A stretch of DNA of 45,934 nt from Pseudomonadota bacterium (GTDB lineage Bacteria; Pseudomonadota; Gammaproteobacteria; Pseudomonadales; Pseudohongiellaceae): the NCBI GenBank assembly GCA_027623555.1, contig JAQBSZ010000033.1, positions 1 to 45,934 of the forward strand, in the 5' to 3' direction. Numbering within the stretch: position 1 is the first letter of the stretch; each line of letters starts with the position of its first letter. A program made the position numbers and the translations under genes. Below, in pieces: positions 30,376-38,267 of the stretch. The notes below the pieces were generated by a model that searched no databases, was not told the DNA's origin, and worked only from the letters and a program-made list of their open reading frames with translations.

Positions 30376-31326
30376 ATGTCGCAAGCAGTTCTCAGCCTGA
30401 ACAACGTGGTAAAGACCTACGGTAACTTCAAGGCTGTCGATAATGTCAGTATTTCCATTCCCAAAGGCTCGATCTATGGTTTCCTCGGTCCGAACGGCGC
30501 TGGCAAAACCACCACGATTCGGATGATCCTGGAGATCATCAAGCCCAGCAGCGGAGAGATTTCTGTCCTGGGTCATCCTTCTGCTCTTGATGTGCGCAAC
30601 CGCATCGGTTATCTGCCGGAGGAAAAAGGTCTCTATAAGAAAATGAAGGTGTGGGCAATCATTCAGTATTTCGCAATGCTGAAAGGAATGTCGAAAACGA
30701 CGGCCAGAGATCGCGCCTGGGAGTTGCTGGAAAAATACGGCCTTAAGGATTTTGCCGAATCAAAAGTCGAAGCCTTATCCAAGGGCATGGCCCAGAAAGT
30801 GCAGGTCCTCTCCGCTGTCGCTCACAATCCGGAACTGGTTATTCTCGATGAGCCTTTCTCCGGACTCGACCCAGTAAATCAGACTGTGCTGGAAAACCTG
30901 ATCAACGACCTTGCCGCGAATGGACAAACAGTAATCTTCTCTACTCACGTCATGCAACATGCCGAACGCCTCTGTGATCACATCCTGTTGATTGCTAAGG
31001 GCCGTAAGATCTTTGATGGAACCATTACCGAGGCGCGGGCAACGATTCCAAGGCGTGTCATTCTGGAGTGCAATCACGAGATTGAGTCACTGCGTTTATT
31101 GCCGGGAATCAATAGTATTGAAGCCATGCATAGTGCCCAGGAGCAGGGCGAGTCCTCATCCTGGATACTGCAAATTTCTGAAGAGCTGAATCCGCAGAAT
31201 CTACTGCGAACTTGTTTCGAACGCGGTATCGCGCTCAATCGTTTCGAATTTACCGAACCCAGCCTGCATGATGTGTTTGTTCATCTTGTGGAAAGTGATG
31301 CCAACCCTAAAGAAGGTACGCACTAG
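30376..31326 (+). CDS. ABC transporter ATP-binding protein (NatA-like)
   Basis: This 316-residue ATPase drives the membrane permease encoded next to it. The ATG at 30376 is chosen because the family begins here. Walker A is GPNGAGKTT (38-46), Walker B is LVILDEPFSGLDP, and the switch histidine is in IFSTHVMQHAE. The signature reads LSKGMAQKVQ in place of LSGGQ, a variant common in this exporter branch. A C-terminal extension of about 100 residues after the D-loop region is typical of NatA/DrrA-like proteins. The permease starts 15 bases later, so they form one operon. Cargo is not known; NatAB homologues export sodium, but many relatives do not. Confidence 0.88.
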   Translation: MSQAVLSLNNVVKTYGNFKAVDNVSISIPKGSIYGFLGPNGAGKTTTIRMILEIIKPSSGEISVLGHPSALDVRNRIGYLPEEKGLYKKMKVWAIIQYFAMLKGMSKTTARDRAWELLEKYGLKDFAESKVEALSKGMAQKVQVLSAVAHNPELVILDEPFSGLDPVNQTVLENLINDLAANGQTVIFSTHVMQHAERLCDHILLIAKGRKIFDGTITEARATIPRRVILECNHEIESLRLLPGINSIEAMHSAQEQGESSSWILQISEELNPQNLLRTCFERGIALNRFEFTEPSLHDVFVHLVESDANPKEGTH

Positions 31327-31341
31327 AGTGAGACGATACCA

Positions 31342-32922
31342 ATGAGAATGATTCGCCTCATCGCCTGGCGCGAATACATGGAAAATGTGAAGACCAAGGG
31401 GTTCTGGATCACGATCATGATCTTCCCACTCATCTTTGCAGTCATGTACTTCTTGCAGACTGCACTGCAGAACGCAACGCCTACCCGCTTCTATATACTC
31501 ATCGATCAATCCGGCCAGTACGAACAGGCAGTTGCCACAGCCATTGATAGAGAGCACCAGCGTCGCATCTTGCAAGAATTCGTGGCCTATCTGCTGGACA
31601 ATCGCAAGGATTCCGACCTGGAACTGACTGCTGCCAATGCCAACGATGCCGCCAGCCAGTTTGTCGATGATGTGGACGCCGATGAAGTCGCCGCGCTGGA
31701 TGAATGGCTGGATAGCGGTGGACTCAATTTTGCACTGGTTGTGGCAAGCCCCTATCTCGAAGCAGATGCGCCCCCTTTTGAACAACCGGACTATCAATTT
31801 ATCGAAGCCGACCTCCCGCCTGAAGTTGATGCAAGAGGGACACCACAGGAAATCGTTGCCGCATTGCGGCCCTATCTCAATGGCGAGCGCGAGGTTACTG
31901 CCGAAGGTGAGAGCGATACTCTGTTTGCACTCATACTTATACCGGAAGAGGTGGATCGGGATATCAGCAGGCCGGGAACGCTTCCGCAGGGGAATGATGC
32001 CAACCCGGGTATTCAATACTGGGCGCGCAATCTTACCGACTCCCGCCTACCAGATGCCATCGGCAATAGTATCAACTCGGAGATTCGAGAACGCGAGTAT
32101 GAAAATCTGGGGGTGAACACGCAGCTGATCAGAAACGTCCAGCGCACCCGCCTGCCTGTCAGTCAGCTTGACCCGAATGCCGAAGAAGGTGAAGAAGCTG
32201 TCAGCATGGCAGACACTTTTCGACAATTCGCACCTATTGGTTTCGTCTACCTGATGTTTATTTCGCTGATGGTGAATGTGCAAGCCCTGCTGAACAACAC
32301 CATCGAAGAAAAATCCAATCGCATTATCGAGGTGTTGTTGGCCTCGGTTACTTCTGATGAATTGATGATGGGAAAACTTGTCGGAATTGGCATGGCGGGC
32401 TTAACCACTATTGGAGCCTGGCTGCTTTCCTTCTACTTCTTTATTCTGCTTTACGACAGTACGCAGACCGAGCTGATCAGTCAGATTCTGGAAGTGATCC
32501 TCAGTTCAGACCTGATTCCCTGGTTCGTGTTCTACTATTTCGCGGGATACGCCCTCTACTCCGGTATCTTCCTGGCCATTGGCAGCCTTTGCGATACTAT
32601 AAAGGAAGCGCAGGCACTGATGATGCCGATGATGATGGTGCAGATTATTCCGATTGCGATGATGGTCTTCGTGGTCATGGATCCGAATAACAGCATTGTG
32701 AGGGCCATGTCGTGGTTCCCGCTGTTCACGCCTTACCTCATGATGAACCGAGCCGCCGCCGATCCACCGCTGGTCGATATCATCGGCACCACCGGGTTAT
32801 TGGTCGCCAGTATTGTGTTTGTGCTATGGGCGTCCGGCAAGGTATTCAAGCTTGGTGTACTGCGCACCGGCCAACCTCCCAAGTTGCTGGAGTTATTCCG
32901 AATGATGCGCACGCGGCCTTGA
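31342..32922 (+). CDS. ABC-2 family permease (NatB-like)
   Basis: The membrane partner of the preceding ATPase has 526 residues. An N-terminal helix (about 20-38, GFWITIMIFPLIFAVMYFL) is followed by a large extracytoplasmic domain (about 40-290), very acidic in places. About five or six helices make up the C-terminal half, including FAPIGFVYLMFISLMVNV and the coupling segment NNTIEEKSNRIIEVLLASV that is diagnostic of NatB-type ABC-2 permeases. Length and domain order match that group. The large external domain suggests that cargo is received or handed over in the periplasm. Its stop lies 15 bases from the convergent zinc-ribbon gene. Confidence 0.87.
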   Translation: MRMIRLIAWREYMENVKTKGFWITIMIFPLIFAVMYFLQTALQNATPTRFYILIDQSGQYEQAVATAIDREHQRRILQEFVAYLLDNRKDSDLELTAANANDAASQFVDDVDADEVAALDEWLDSGGLNFALVVASPYLEADAPPFEQPDYQFIEADLPPEVDARGTPQEIVAALRPYLNGEREVTAEGESDTLFALILIPEEVDRDISRPGTLPQGNDANPGIQYWARNLTDSRLPDAIGNSINSEIREREYENLGVNTQLIRNVQRTRLPVSQLDPNAEEGEEAVSMADTFRQFAPIGFVYLMFISLMVNVQALLNNTIEEKSNRIIEVLLASVTSDELMMGKLVGIGMAGLTTIGAWLLSFYFFILLYDSTQTELISQILEVILSSDLIPWFVFYYFAGYALYSGIFLAIGSLCDTIKEAQALMMPMMMVQIIPIAMMVFVVMDPNNSIVRAMSWFPLFTPYLMMNRAAADPPLVDIIGTTGLLVASIVFVLWASGKVFKLGVLRTGQPPKLLELFRMMRTRP

Positions 32923-32937
32923 ACTGTTGCCGCTGGA

Positions 32938-33333
32938 TTAAAACTCGATCTTGTCCTGTTTCGATGCTTCATCATCTGAACCAGAAATCTTCGATTCGAG
33001 CCCACAATGAACGCAACGCCGTGTAATCAGGTTCAGCAGGACGCTCTTAACGTAGTACTGCTGTCTACAGCTCGGACAACGGCGCCTGGCCATGTCGATC
33101 GCAAAACCTGCCCACATTCCCATGTAGATATACATAAAGGCTTCTATGTTCTGTTGGTTGTTGAGCAGAACCCACAGGGCTACTGCATAGACTGGCAGGG
33201 TGAGAAGACAGACCAGCAGACGCGTGCGTGCCCGGCTAAGTTTGCGTAATTCCGTGTACAGCTGAGATTGTTGGGCGCTAAGGCCCGGAGTGGATGAGGC
33301 GGGTTTACTGTTGGATTCAGGTCCGTCTTCCAT
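32938..33333 (-). CDS. Small membrane protein with CxxC-CxxC zinc ribbon
   Basis: This 131-residue protein has two close transmembrane helices (about 39-58 and 64-82) and a C-terminal cytoplasmic zinc-ribbon-like domain with Cys86/Cys89 (CPSC) and Cys107/Cys110 (CVHC), likely binding one zinc ion. The N terminus is polar and disordered. I know no function for this arrangement; small proteins of this kind are often accessory to membrane complexes. It is convergent with the NatB-like permease, so it is not part of that operon. Start codon ATG at 33333. Confidence 0.6.
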   Translation of the reverse strand: MEDGPESNSKPASSTPGLSAQQSQLYTELRKLSRARTRLLVCLLTLPVYAVALWVLLNNQQNIEAFMYIYMGMWAGFAIDMARRRCPSCRQQYYVKSVLLNLITRRCVHCGLESKISGSDDEASKQDKIEF

Positions 33334-33479
33334 AAGATATTACACAGTTACTGTTATCGCCGTTCTAACTCTAGCCAAGATGGTTACACATGTACATGCA
33401 TTTCTTATGCATTGGAACGCAGCGTCACCCATCCAGGCAATCTAAGAGAAGTAGCCCGTCCACGATCAAGAAACCTTTG

Positions 33480-34100
33480 TTACTGGGTGAACGCGATCCA
33501 GAGCTGGTTTAGCCCCATAATCATCAACACGGCTGCCAGCGCCTTGTTCACCAGCGCACTACTTTCAGCCAGATGGGTTTTCAGGTAAGCACTCGCTATG
33601 ACGAAACCATTAAGTGCCAACAGTTTGCCCAGAAACACTCCTGCCAGGAATGCCGCCAGAGTGATACCGGAGTATTCGAAGGTAAAGTACTGGCTGATGG
33701 CCGCCAGTGCAAAGATCCAGAAAGGGATGGCTTGAGGATTCAGGGCAGCTATTAGCAAGCCTCTCTTGAAGAAGGATTCCTGCGCGAGTGTGTCTTCGTT
33801 CAGGGAGGGTTTGGATTTCCTGGTAGCAATAAAAATAGCCAACACAATGAACGCAGTGGCAATAAGCAGGCGGAAGAGTTGATTCGATTCGAGAAAACTG
33901 CTGATCAGCAAACCGAAGCTGATCGCCACCAGGGCTTGAAGTATTTCAATCAGAGCAGCCGCCAGGGAAATTTCTGCCCCGCGTCGCTGATCGTAATCCA
34001 CTGTAGTCTTGACTACAGCCAGGTTGATCGGCCCGAATGGCAGTGTACCGACGAAGCTGGCAAACAGGGCGACCAGGAAATATAGCGCGGTATTTTCCAT
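33480..34100 (-). CDS. LysE-family exporter
   Basis: This 206-residue inner-membrane exporter has six predicted helices and the family's N-terminal signature (FVGTLPFGPINLAVVKTT) with the conserved Pro in PFGPIN. A second conserved element is the ALNPQAIPFWIF segment after the cytoplasmic loop. Members export amino acids or small solutes such as lysine, threonine or homoserine lactones; this one cannot be assigned. The ATG at 34100 is used because the upstream part of the frame overlaps the relic of an unrelated ABC ATPase and carries no family residues. The start lies 2 bases after the stop of that relic, so it was once the downstream gene of an ABC-exporter operon. Confidence 0.82.
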   Translation of the reverse strand: MENTALYFLVALFASFVGTLPFGPINLAVVKTTVDYDQRRGAEISLAAALIEILQALVAISFGLLISSFLESNQLFRLLIATAFIVLAIFIATRKSKPSLNEDTLAQESFFKRGLLIAALNPQAIPFWIFALAAISQYFTFEYSGITLAAFLAGVFLGKLLALNGFVIASAYLKTHLAESSALVNKALAAVLMIMGLNQLWIAFTQ

Positions 34101-34102
34101 CG

Positions 34103-34222
34103 CTACTGATAACCCTGAGCCTGCAGATTGAATAGCATGGCGTACTGGCCATCGGCCTGCAGGAGTTCCAGGTGACTGCCTTCCTCGAGTATCTGGGCCT
34201 TTTCCAACGAATCGAATGTCAT
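34103..34222 (-). pseudogene. ABC exporter ATPase, C-terminal relic (39 aa)
   Basis: The minus strand encodes AQILEEGSHLELLQADGQYA and MLFNLQAQGYQ, then a stop at 34103-34105. This is the characteristic tail of MsbA/LmrA-type ABC exporter ATPases (the G-x-I-x-E-x-G-x-H-x-E-L-L motif after the H-loop). An in-frame stop lies just upstream of the only ATG and nothing upstream resembles the Walker or signature motifs, so the rest of the gene has been lost. Confidence 0.7.
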
Positions 34223-34632
34223 TGCTAGTCACCTCTTGGGTAGGCCACTAAAGGATCTTGTTGAGTGAATGACGATTTGAGTCAATCAGTCGGTAAAAGT
34301 AACATGAGCACTGCCGAGAGTAATCGACTACTCGTGAAGAACATGTCTCCCATAAAACCATTAATGACCTGCGTTGCCCCGAACGGTGCGCGACAGACTC
34401 CCGCAGAGTGGCCAACTACTTGTTCACAGGCTCCTTAGTTCTGGGACGTCCACTGAGAATCAGGAATCCAACGCAGATGATCTGGACCCTCTGGTGCAAG
34501 CGCTGGAGAACAATCCTGGCTGGTGGTTGTGTGCTTTTGGTTCTACCAAATCGCATTGCAGCCACTGCCGACCAGGCGCGAGAACTCATGTCTTTTCAGT
34601 GGATGATTGCAACCCGCGCTCGCGACATTCGA
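34223..34632. other. Intergenic region with no recognised gene
   Basis: About 410 bases lie between the ABC relic and the oxygenase stop codon. Plus-strand frames at 34374-34649 and 34408-34704 are open, but neither product resembles a known protein and they overlap each other and the oxygenase gene. The missing part of the ABC exporter gene may have been deleted here. Confidence 0.45.
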
Positions 34633-35349
34633 TTACCCATCCGGTCTAGAATTGGTAAACCATCCGGTCAGAGACAATCTTTGACCCTCCGCGAATGGGG
34701 TTAGGTAACTCACGCTATGAATATGACGTACATCGAACAGTGAGAGTGTATTGAATTCAGGCATCCAGGCGTCCCGTGGCGTTCCATCGTTTTCATAGAA
34801 TTGAAGTAGTCCACCCCAATCCGGATGCCACTGCGTAGAAAAACCAAATACAAAGGCAATGCGGCGCTGTTCGCTGGTTATTTTGTCCGAGTGTCTGGTT
34901 AAGAAATGCCCTTTGGTATAACGCGTATATTGAGCATCTACATTGGTTAATTCTTGCTGTCCAGTAATTTGCCGGAAGACAGACAATGTTTCATCCTTCT
35001 TCAGGAATGCAAACATGTCATGTAAGAATGCCAGAGATTCATTCTGCGGTTGCTGTGGACGGTTTAGCATATACCCACAATAAAGAAATCCGATCCCCTT
35101 ACTGGCAGCCCGCATGATTTTAGTTTCCAGTGCTTTCTGCTGTGCAGTGTCGTAGGTAGACATTTCCCCGGCAGACACTACCCGGTTCTGCCCATCTTCA
35201 TGAAAGATAAAATCAAATGGCACTTGGGAGAGGCAACATTCTCTAACACGCTCGGCGACACCTTGAGTGAATATATTGCTAATGCGAATACGATCATCCT
35301 GTCGATATTCTTCGGCTAAGGCGGTAATATCAAGATCGGGATTTAACAT
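34633..35349 (-). CDS. Fe(II)/2-oxoglutarate oxygenase, Tpa1/prolyl-hydroxylase-like
   Basis: This 238-residue non-haem iron dioxygenase uses 2-oxoglutarate and oxygen to hydroxylate its substrate. The double-stranded beta-helix core has the iron triad His153-x-Asp155 (FLTRHSDK) and His211 (DVRHIHSVSYL), with Arg224 (QRLSLTGWF) placed to bind 2-oxoglutarate. The surrounding residues (GGLLQFYENDG, NTLSLFDVRHIHSV) match the 2OG-Fe(II) group that includes ribosomal-protein prolyl hydroxylases of the Tpa1/OGFOD1 type. A peptide or protein substrate is likely but unproved. It is divergent from the TPR-sulfotransferase gene, with about 150 bases between starts. Confidence 0.85.
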   Translation of the reverse strand: MLNPDLDITALAEEYRQDDRIRISNIFTQGVAERVRECCLSQVPFDFIFHEDGQNRVVSAGEMSTYDTAQQKALETKIMRAASKGIGFLYCGYMLNRPQQPQNESLAFLHDMFAFLKKDETLSVFRQITGQQELTNVDAQYTRYTKGHFLTRHSDKITSEQRRIAFVFGFSTQWHPDWGGLLQFYENDGTPRDAWMPEFNTLSLFDVRHIHSVSYLTPFAEGQRLSLTGWFTNSRPDG

Positions 35350-35501
35350 TGAGATGATGTCTCTTCTACTGTTCTTGTCTGCAGTTTAAATTACAATTCA
35401 CTGTACTTACCACTGCGAGCATCTCAAATTCTTGCTTGGCTGTAATTTAACATCAATAAAAATCTAATGAAGAACGTTGCGCATTGTTTTATTACTGGCA
35501 A

Positions 35502-37394
35502 ATGAAAGCTGATGAAACCGCGGCGGAGAGGGTACCGGGTTTGGACGTAGACAGCACTTTAGTAGAAGCCGAAGCACAGCATAAGCGTGGGCAATTGGAC
35601 TCTGCCAGCGAAATTTATCAATCTATTTTGAACTCCGATCCAAACAATGCCGATGCCTGTTACGGCTTAGGCACTATTCTGGCGCAGCAACAGGACTTTC
35701 AGGCTTCCTATGACTACCTGAAGCAAGCCATCAGTCTGCAGCCTGATACACCTGAGTTTTTAGTCAATCTGGCTATGACCCTGGAAAACTTGGCACGCCC
35801 GAGCGAAGCAGCGGAATCTTATCGCAGCGCCATTAATCTGGCTGCGGGTGATACGGAAATCTTTAGCCGAGCAGGCACCAGGTTGGTTGCCCTGGGCTTT
35901 GGGCACAATGTGCTCGAATACTTGCAGCACTTCGATACATCAATTCCGGAAATAGCGCTATTAAAATCCAGGTCAGAAAGCGCCATCGGCAACTGGGCTG
36001 GTGCCACTGCATCGTTGCAAGCCATTGTTAAACTCAATCCGGAAAACAGAGCCTTGTGGAAAGAGCTTGCAACGGCAGCTGCTCGGCTGCGCGACTACCA
36101 ATTGGCGATTTCTGCTTTTCAACACTACCTCTTCCTGGGTGAGGAGAATGCGGAAGACCTGTTGGCCTTTGCAGACTTGTTGTTTATGGCCCGGGAAATA
36201 GAGAAAGCCAGGCAACTCATTTCGAGATTGCAGAACATGATTCCCGACAATGCACAACTGCAACTGCTGCAAGCCAAGTGCCTGCGACTTCAAGGCGACT
36301 ATGAGTCGGCACGGCAACATGTTTTGGCGGCAGTAGAGTTATCACCAGACTCAGGTGTTGCCTGGCAATTGAGATTAGAGAGTGAACCTGACAATTTGCG
36401 AAACAGCCTGGCTGATCAATGCCTGGAAATTGCCAATCGACCAAGCACATCCGTACGCAATCAAACGCTGCTTCAGCTGACGGCGGGTAAGGCGCTGGAA
36501 ATGAGCGGGGAATATCAACAGGCGTTTAGCTGCTACTACAACGGAAATGAAGTTCACAAGCTTCAATTAGTAAGCGAACACAAATCTTACAAAGCAAATG
36601 ATATTGAACAATTTAGTGAGAAGATGGTCGAGTTGTTTTCCGAGTATAAAGCTTGCAGTGAGGACCTGGATTCGCAACCAATCTTTATTGTTGGAATGCC
36701 AAGATCTGGAACAACGCTTATTGAAAGAATACTTGCAGAACATGATGGCGTAACTGCCGGTGGCGAAAACGAAGCGATGGAATTTATCGCTGCCCGATAC
36801 TATTGGAATCTGGAACAGGGTAATCAATCACCACCTCAGCAATTGAATGCGGAAAATCTGCAGCAACTACAGGAACAATACTGGATAAGAACCAATCTTT
36901 CGCCGCGTATCGTAACTGATAAGATGCCGCATAACTTTCGACATGTTGGACTGATCAAGCTTGTTTTTCCAGCGGCACCGATAATCTATATTCGGCGAGA
37001 TCCAAGGGATATTTGCCTGTCGATCTACTCGCGCATGTTCCCTGACGGCCATAGCTATGCTTGTGATTTAGAGGCTCTCGCTCACTTCAGTCATCATTGC
37101 ACCAAGCTCATGAATTACTGGCAAAAACTACTGGCTGATCAATTATTAGTTATTGATTTTGAAGAACTAATAGCCAACCCGGAAGCAGTTAGTCAGCGCC
37201 TGGCGGAGCATTGCAATCTGACTTGGAACCCAAATTGCCTGGACTTCCATTTGAATTTAGCCCCCAGCTATACCTTCAGCGAAATTCAGGTTCGACGTCC
37301 TATTAATAATGAAGGATTAGGCAGATGGAAAAACTACGAAAAGGAATTGTCGCCATTGATTATCGCGCTCAGAAAATATGGTGAAATTGATTAA
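35502..37394 (+). CDS. TPR-repeat sulfotransferase
   Basis: This 630-residue two-part protein is read from the ATG at 35502; a TTG six codons earlier is less likely. Residues about 20-320 are tetratricopeptide repeats (for example ACYGLGTILAQQQDFQASYD and EFLVNLAMTLENLARPSEAA). Residues about 390-630 are a PAPS-dependent sulfotransferase domain with the 5'-phosphosulfate loop FIVGMPRSGTTLIERIL (about 395-411) and the 3'-phosphate site YIRRDPRDICLSIYS. TPR-sulfotransferase proteins resemble tyrosylprotein sulfotransferases in their catalytic half, and the TPRs may bind a protein or peptide acceptor. No signal peptide is seen, so it acts in the cytoplasm. An IS21 remnant follows its stop codon closely. 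Confidence 0.88.
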   Translation: MKADETAAERVPGLDVDSTLVEAEAQHKRGQLDSASEIYQSILNSDPNNADACYGLGTILAQQQDFQASYDYLKQAISLQPDTPEFLVNLAMTLENLARPSEAAESYRSAINLAAGDTEIFSRAGTRLVALGFGHNVLEYLQHFDTSIPEIALLKSRSESAIGNWAGATASLQAIVKLNPENRALWKELATAAARLRDYQLAISAFQHYLFLGEENAEDLLAFADLLFMAREIEKARQLISRLQNMIPDNAQLQLLQAKCLRLQGDYESARQHVLAAVELSPDSGVAWQLRLESEPDNLRNSLADQCLEIANRPSTSVRNQTLLQLTAGKALEMSGEYQQAFSCYYNGNEVHKLQLVSEHKSYKANDIEQFSEKMVELFSEYKACSEDLDSQPIFIVGMPRSGTTLIERILAEHDGVTAGGENEAMEFIAARYYWNLEQGNQSPPQQLNAENLQQLQEQYWIRTNLSPRIVTDKMPHNFRHVGLIKLVFPAAPIIYIRRDPRDICLSIYSRMFPDGHSYACDLEALAHFSHHCTKLMNYWQKLLADQLLVIDFEELIANPEAVSQRLAEHCNLTWNPNCLDFHLNLAPSYTFSEIQVRRPINNEGLGRWKNYEKELSPLIIALRKYGEID

Positions 37395-37402
37395 AAAGAC
37401 AG

Positions 37403-37799
37403 TGTTACTGGCAGCGTCAAAATGACCCCTTTTGCATCTGAAAATTGCCTCCCCATTTCGTTATGCTGGTATCTGAAGGAGGTACCTATGTTGAATTGGG
37501 AAGTGTGTATGAAAATACAAAGACTTAAGAAACAAGGCAAGAGCATTAGGGCGATCAGTCCGGAGACAGGTCATGCCCGCAATACGGTTCTCAAATACCT
37601 GCACTTTGAGGATCCACCAAACTATACCCCGAAAGCAAAGCGTCGAAGCACGCTGGACCGATTCCGGGCAAACATTACGGCACGGGTTGAGGCGGCCCTG
37701 TCACATCTCATAGAGTTGTACCGCCTGCCAGCAATCTTTTACTCTGACCGTCATTCGCCCGCATCGGGCTCTGTATTTCTCCCGCGGTCGTACCGGTAA
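37403..37799 (+). pseudogene. IS21-family IstA transposase, N-terminal relic with left end
   Basis: The ATG at 37488, preceded by the strong ribosome-binding site aaggaggt, starts MLNWEVCMKIQRLKKQGKSI followed by an HTH segment (RAISPETGHARNTVLKYL). This is the conserved start of IS21 IstA transposases. Similarity runs to about RANITARVEAA (about 37690) and then stops: the integrase core is missing and the remaining codons look unrelated. Upstream, tgttactggcagcgtcaaaatgacccctttt (from 37403) has the character of an IS21 terminal end with inner repeats (tgaaaattgcctcccc). No istB is present. The element inserted directly behind the TPR-sulfotransferase gene. Confidence 0.8.
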
Positions 37800-38267
37800 G
37801 GCAGTTGATCGTTGCGAAGCCGGTTTGTGTAGCGATTGTCACTAGCTCGGCTTCCCTGGAAGTCCAACCGGCAGTCACTCTCTACAGCATGTTGTAATCA
37901 CTGTCAGAGCATAAACCGACAATCTTGATGTGATATTGGCAAACACACCTACTGCTTCACCATTTTAGTATCAGGATCGGTACGCATCAGGCCTACCTGG
38001 TGTGATGAATCGACGAACTCGGCACTGTAAATGCGCTGTAGGCCCAAATAAGCAGGTTCTCAACACCCACTGCACTGGCAATCTTGACTCAGAGCAACAT
38101 TGTGAAGTTACTCTGAGAAATTTTTGGTTCGGGACCGAACTGTATGGACAGTGTCTCCTTCTGTATTCTCTATCTTCGAAAGCTGATATCGATGCAATGA
38201 AATAAACTCTATTCATCCTATCAACCTTCTTGTTAGGATTTAACTTTTCCCAGGACGAGTAAATCCC
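37800..38267. other. Intergenic region upstream of the C25 peptidase
   Basis: About 470 bases hold no convincing gene; a 67-codon frame at 38002-38205 has no recognisable product. An inverted repeat ctcagag/ctctgag (38088-38117) and the palindrome gttcgg-ga-ccgaac (38127-38140) lie 130-180 bases upstream of the peptidase start and could be regulatory. The start is preceded by aggacgag. Confidence 0.4.

Noticed and set aside
31201..32016. 271-codon minus-strand frame across the ABC exporter genes
   Set aside because: It spans the end of one real gene and the start of the next on the other strand and has no recognisable domain.
34374..34704. Two overlapping plus-strand frames of 91 and 98 codons
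   Set aside because: Neither resembles a known protein, they overlap each other and the oxygenase gene, and no ribosome-binding site is evident.
38002..38205. 67-codon frame upstream of the C25 peptidase, considered as a precursor peptide
   Set aside because: It has no leader-like helical region, no borosin-binding features, no ribosome-binding site, and is on the other side of the TIR-TPR gene from the methyltransferase.
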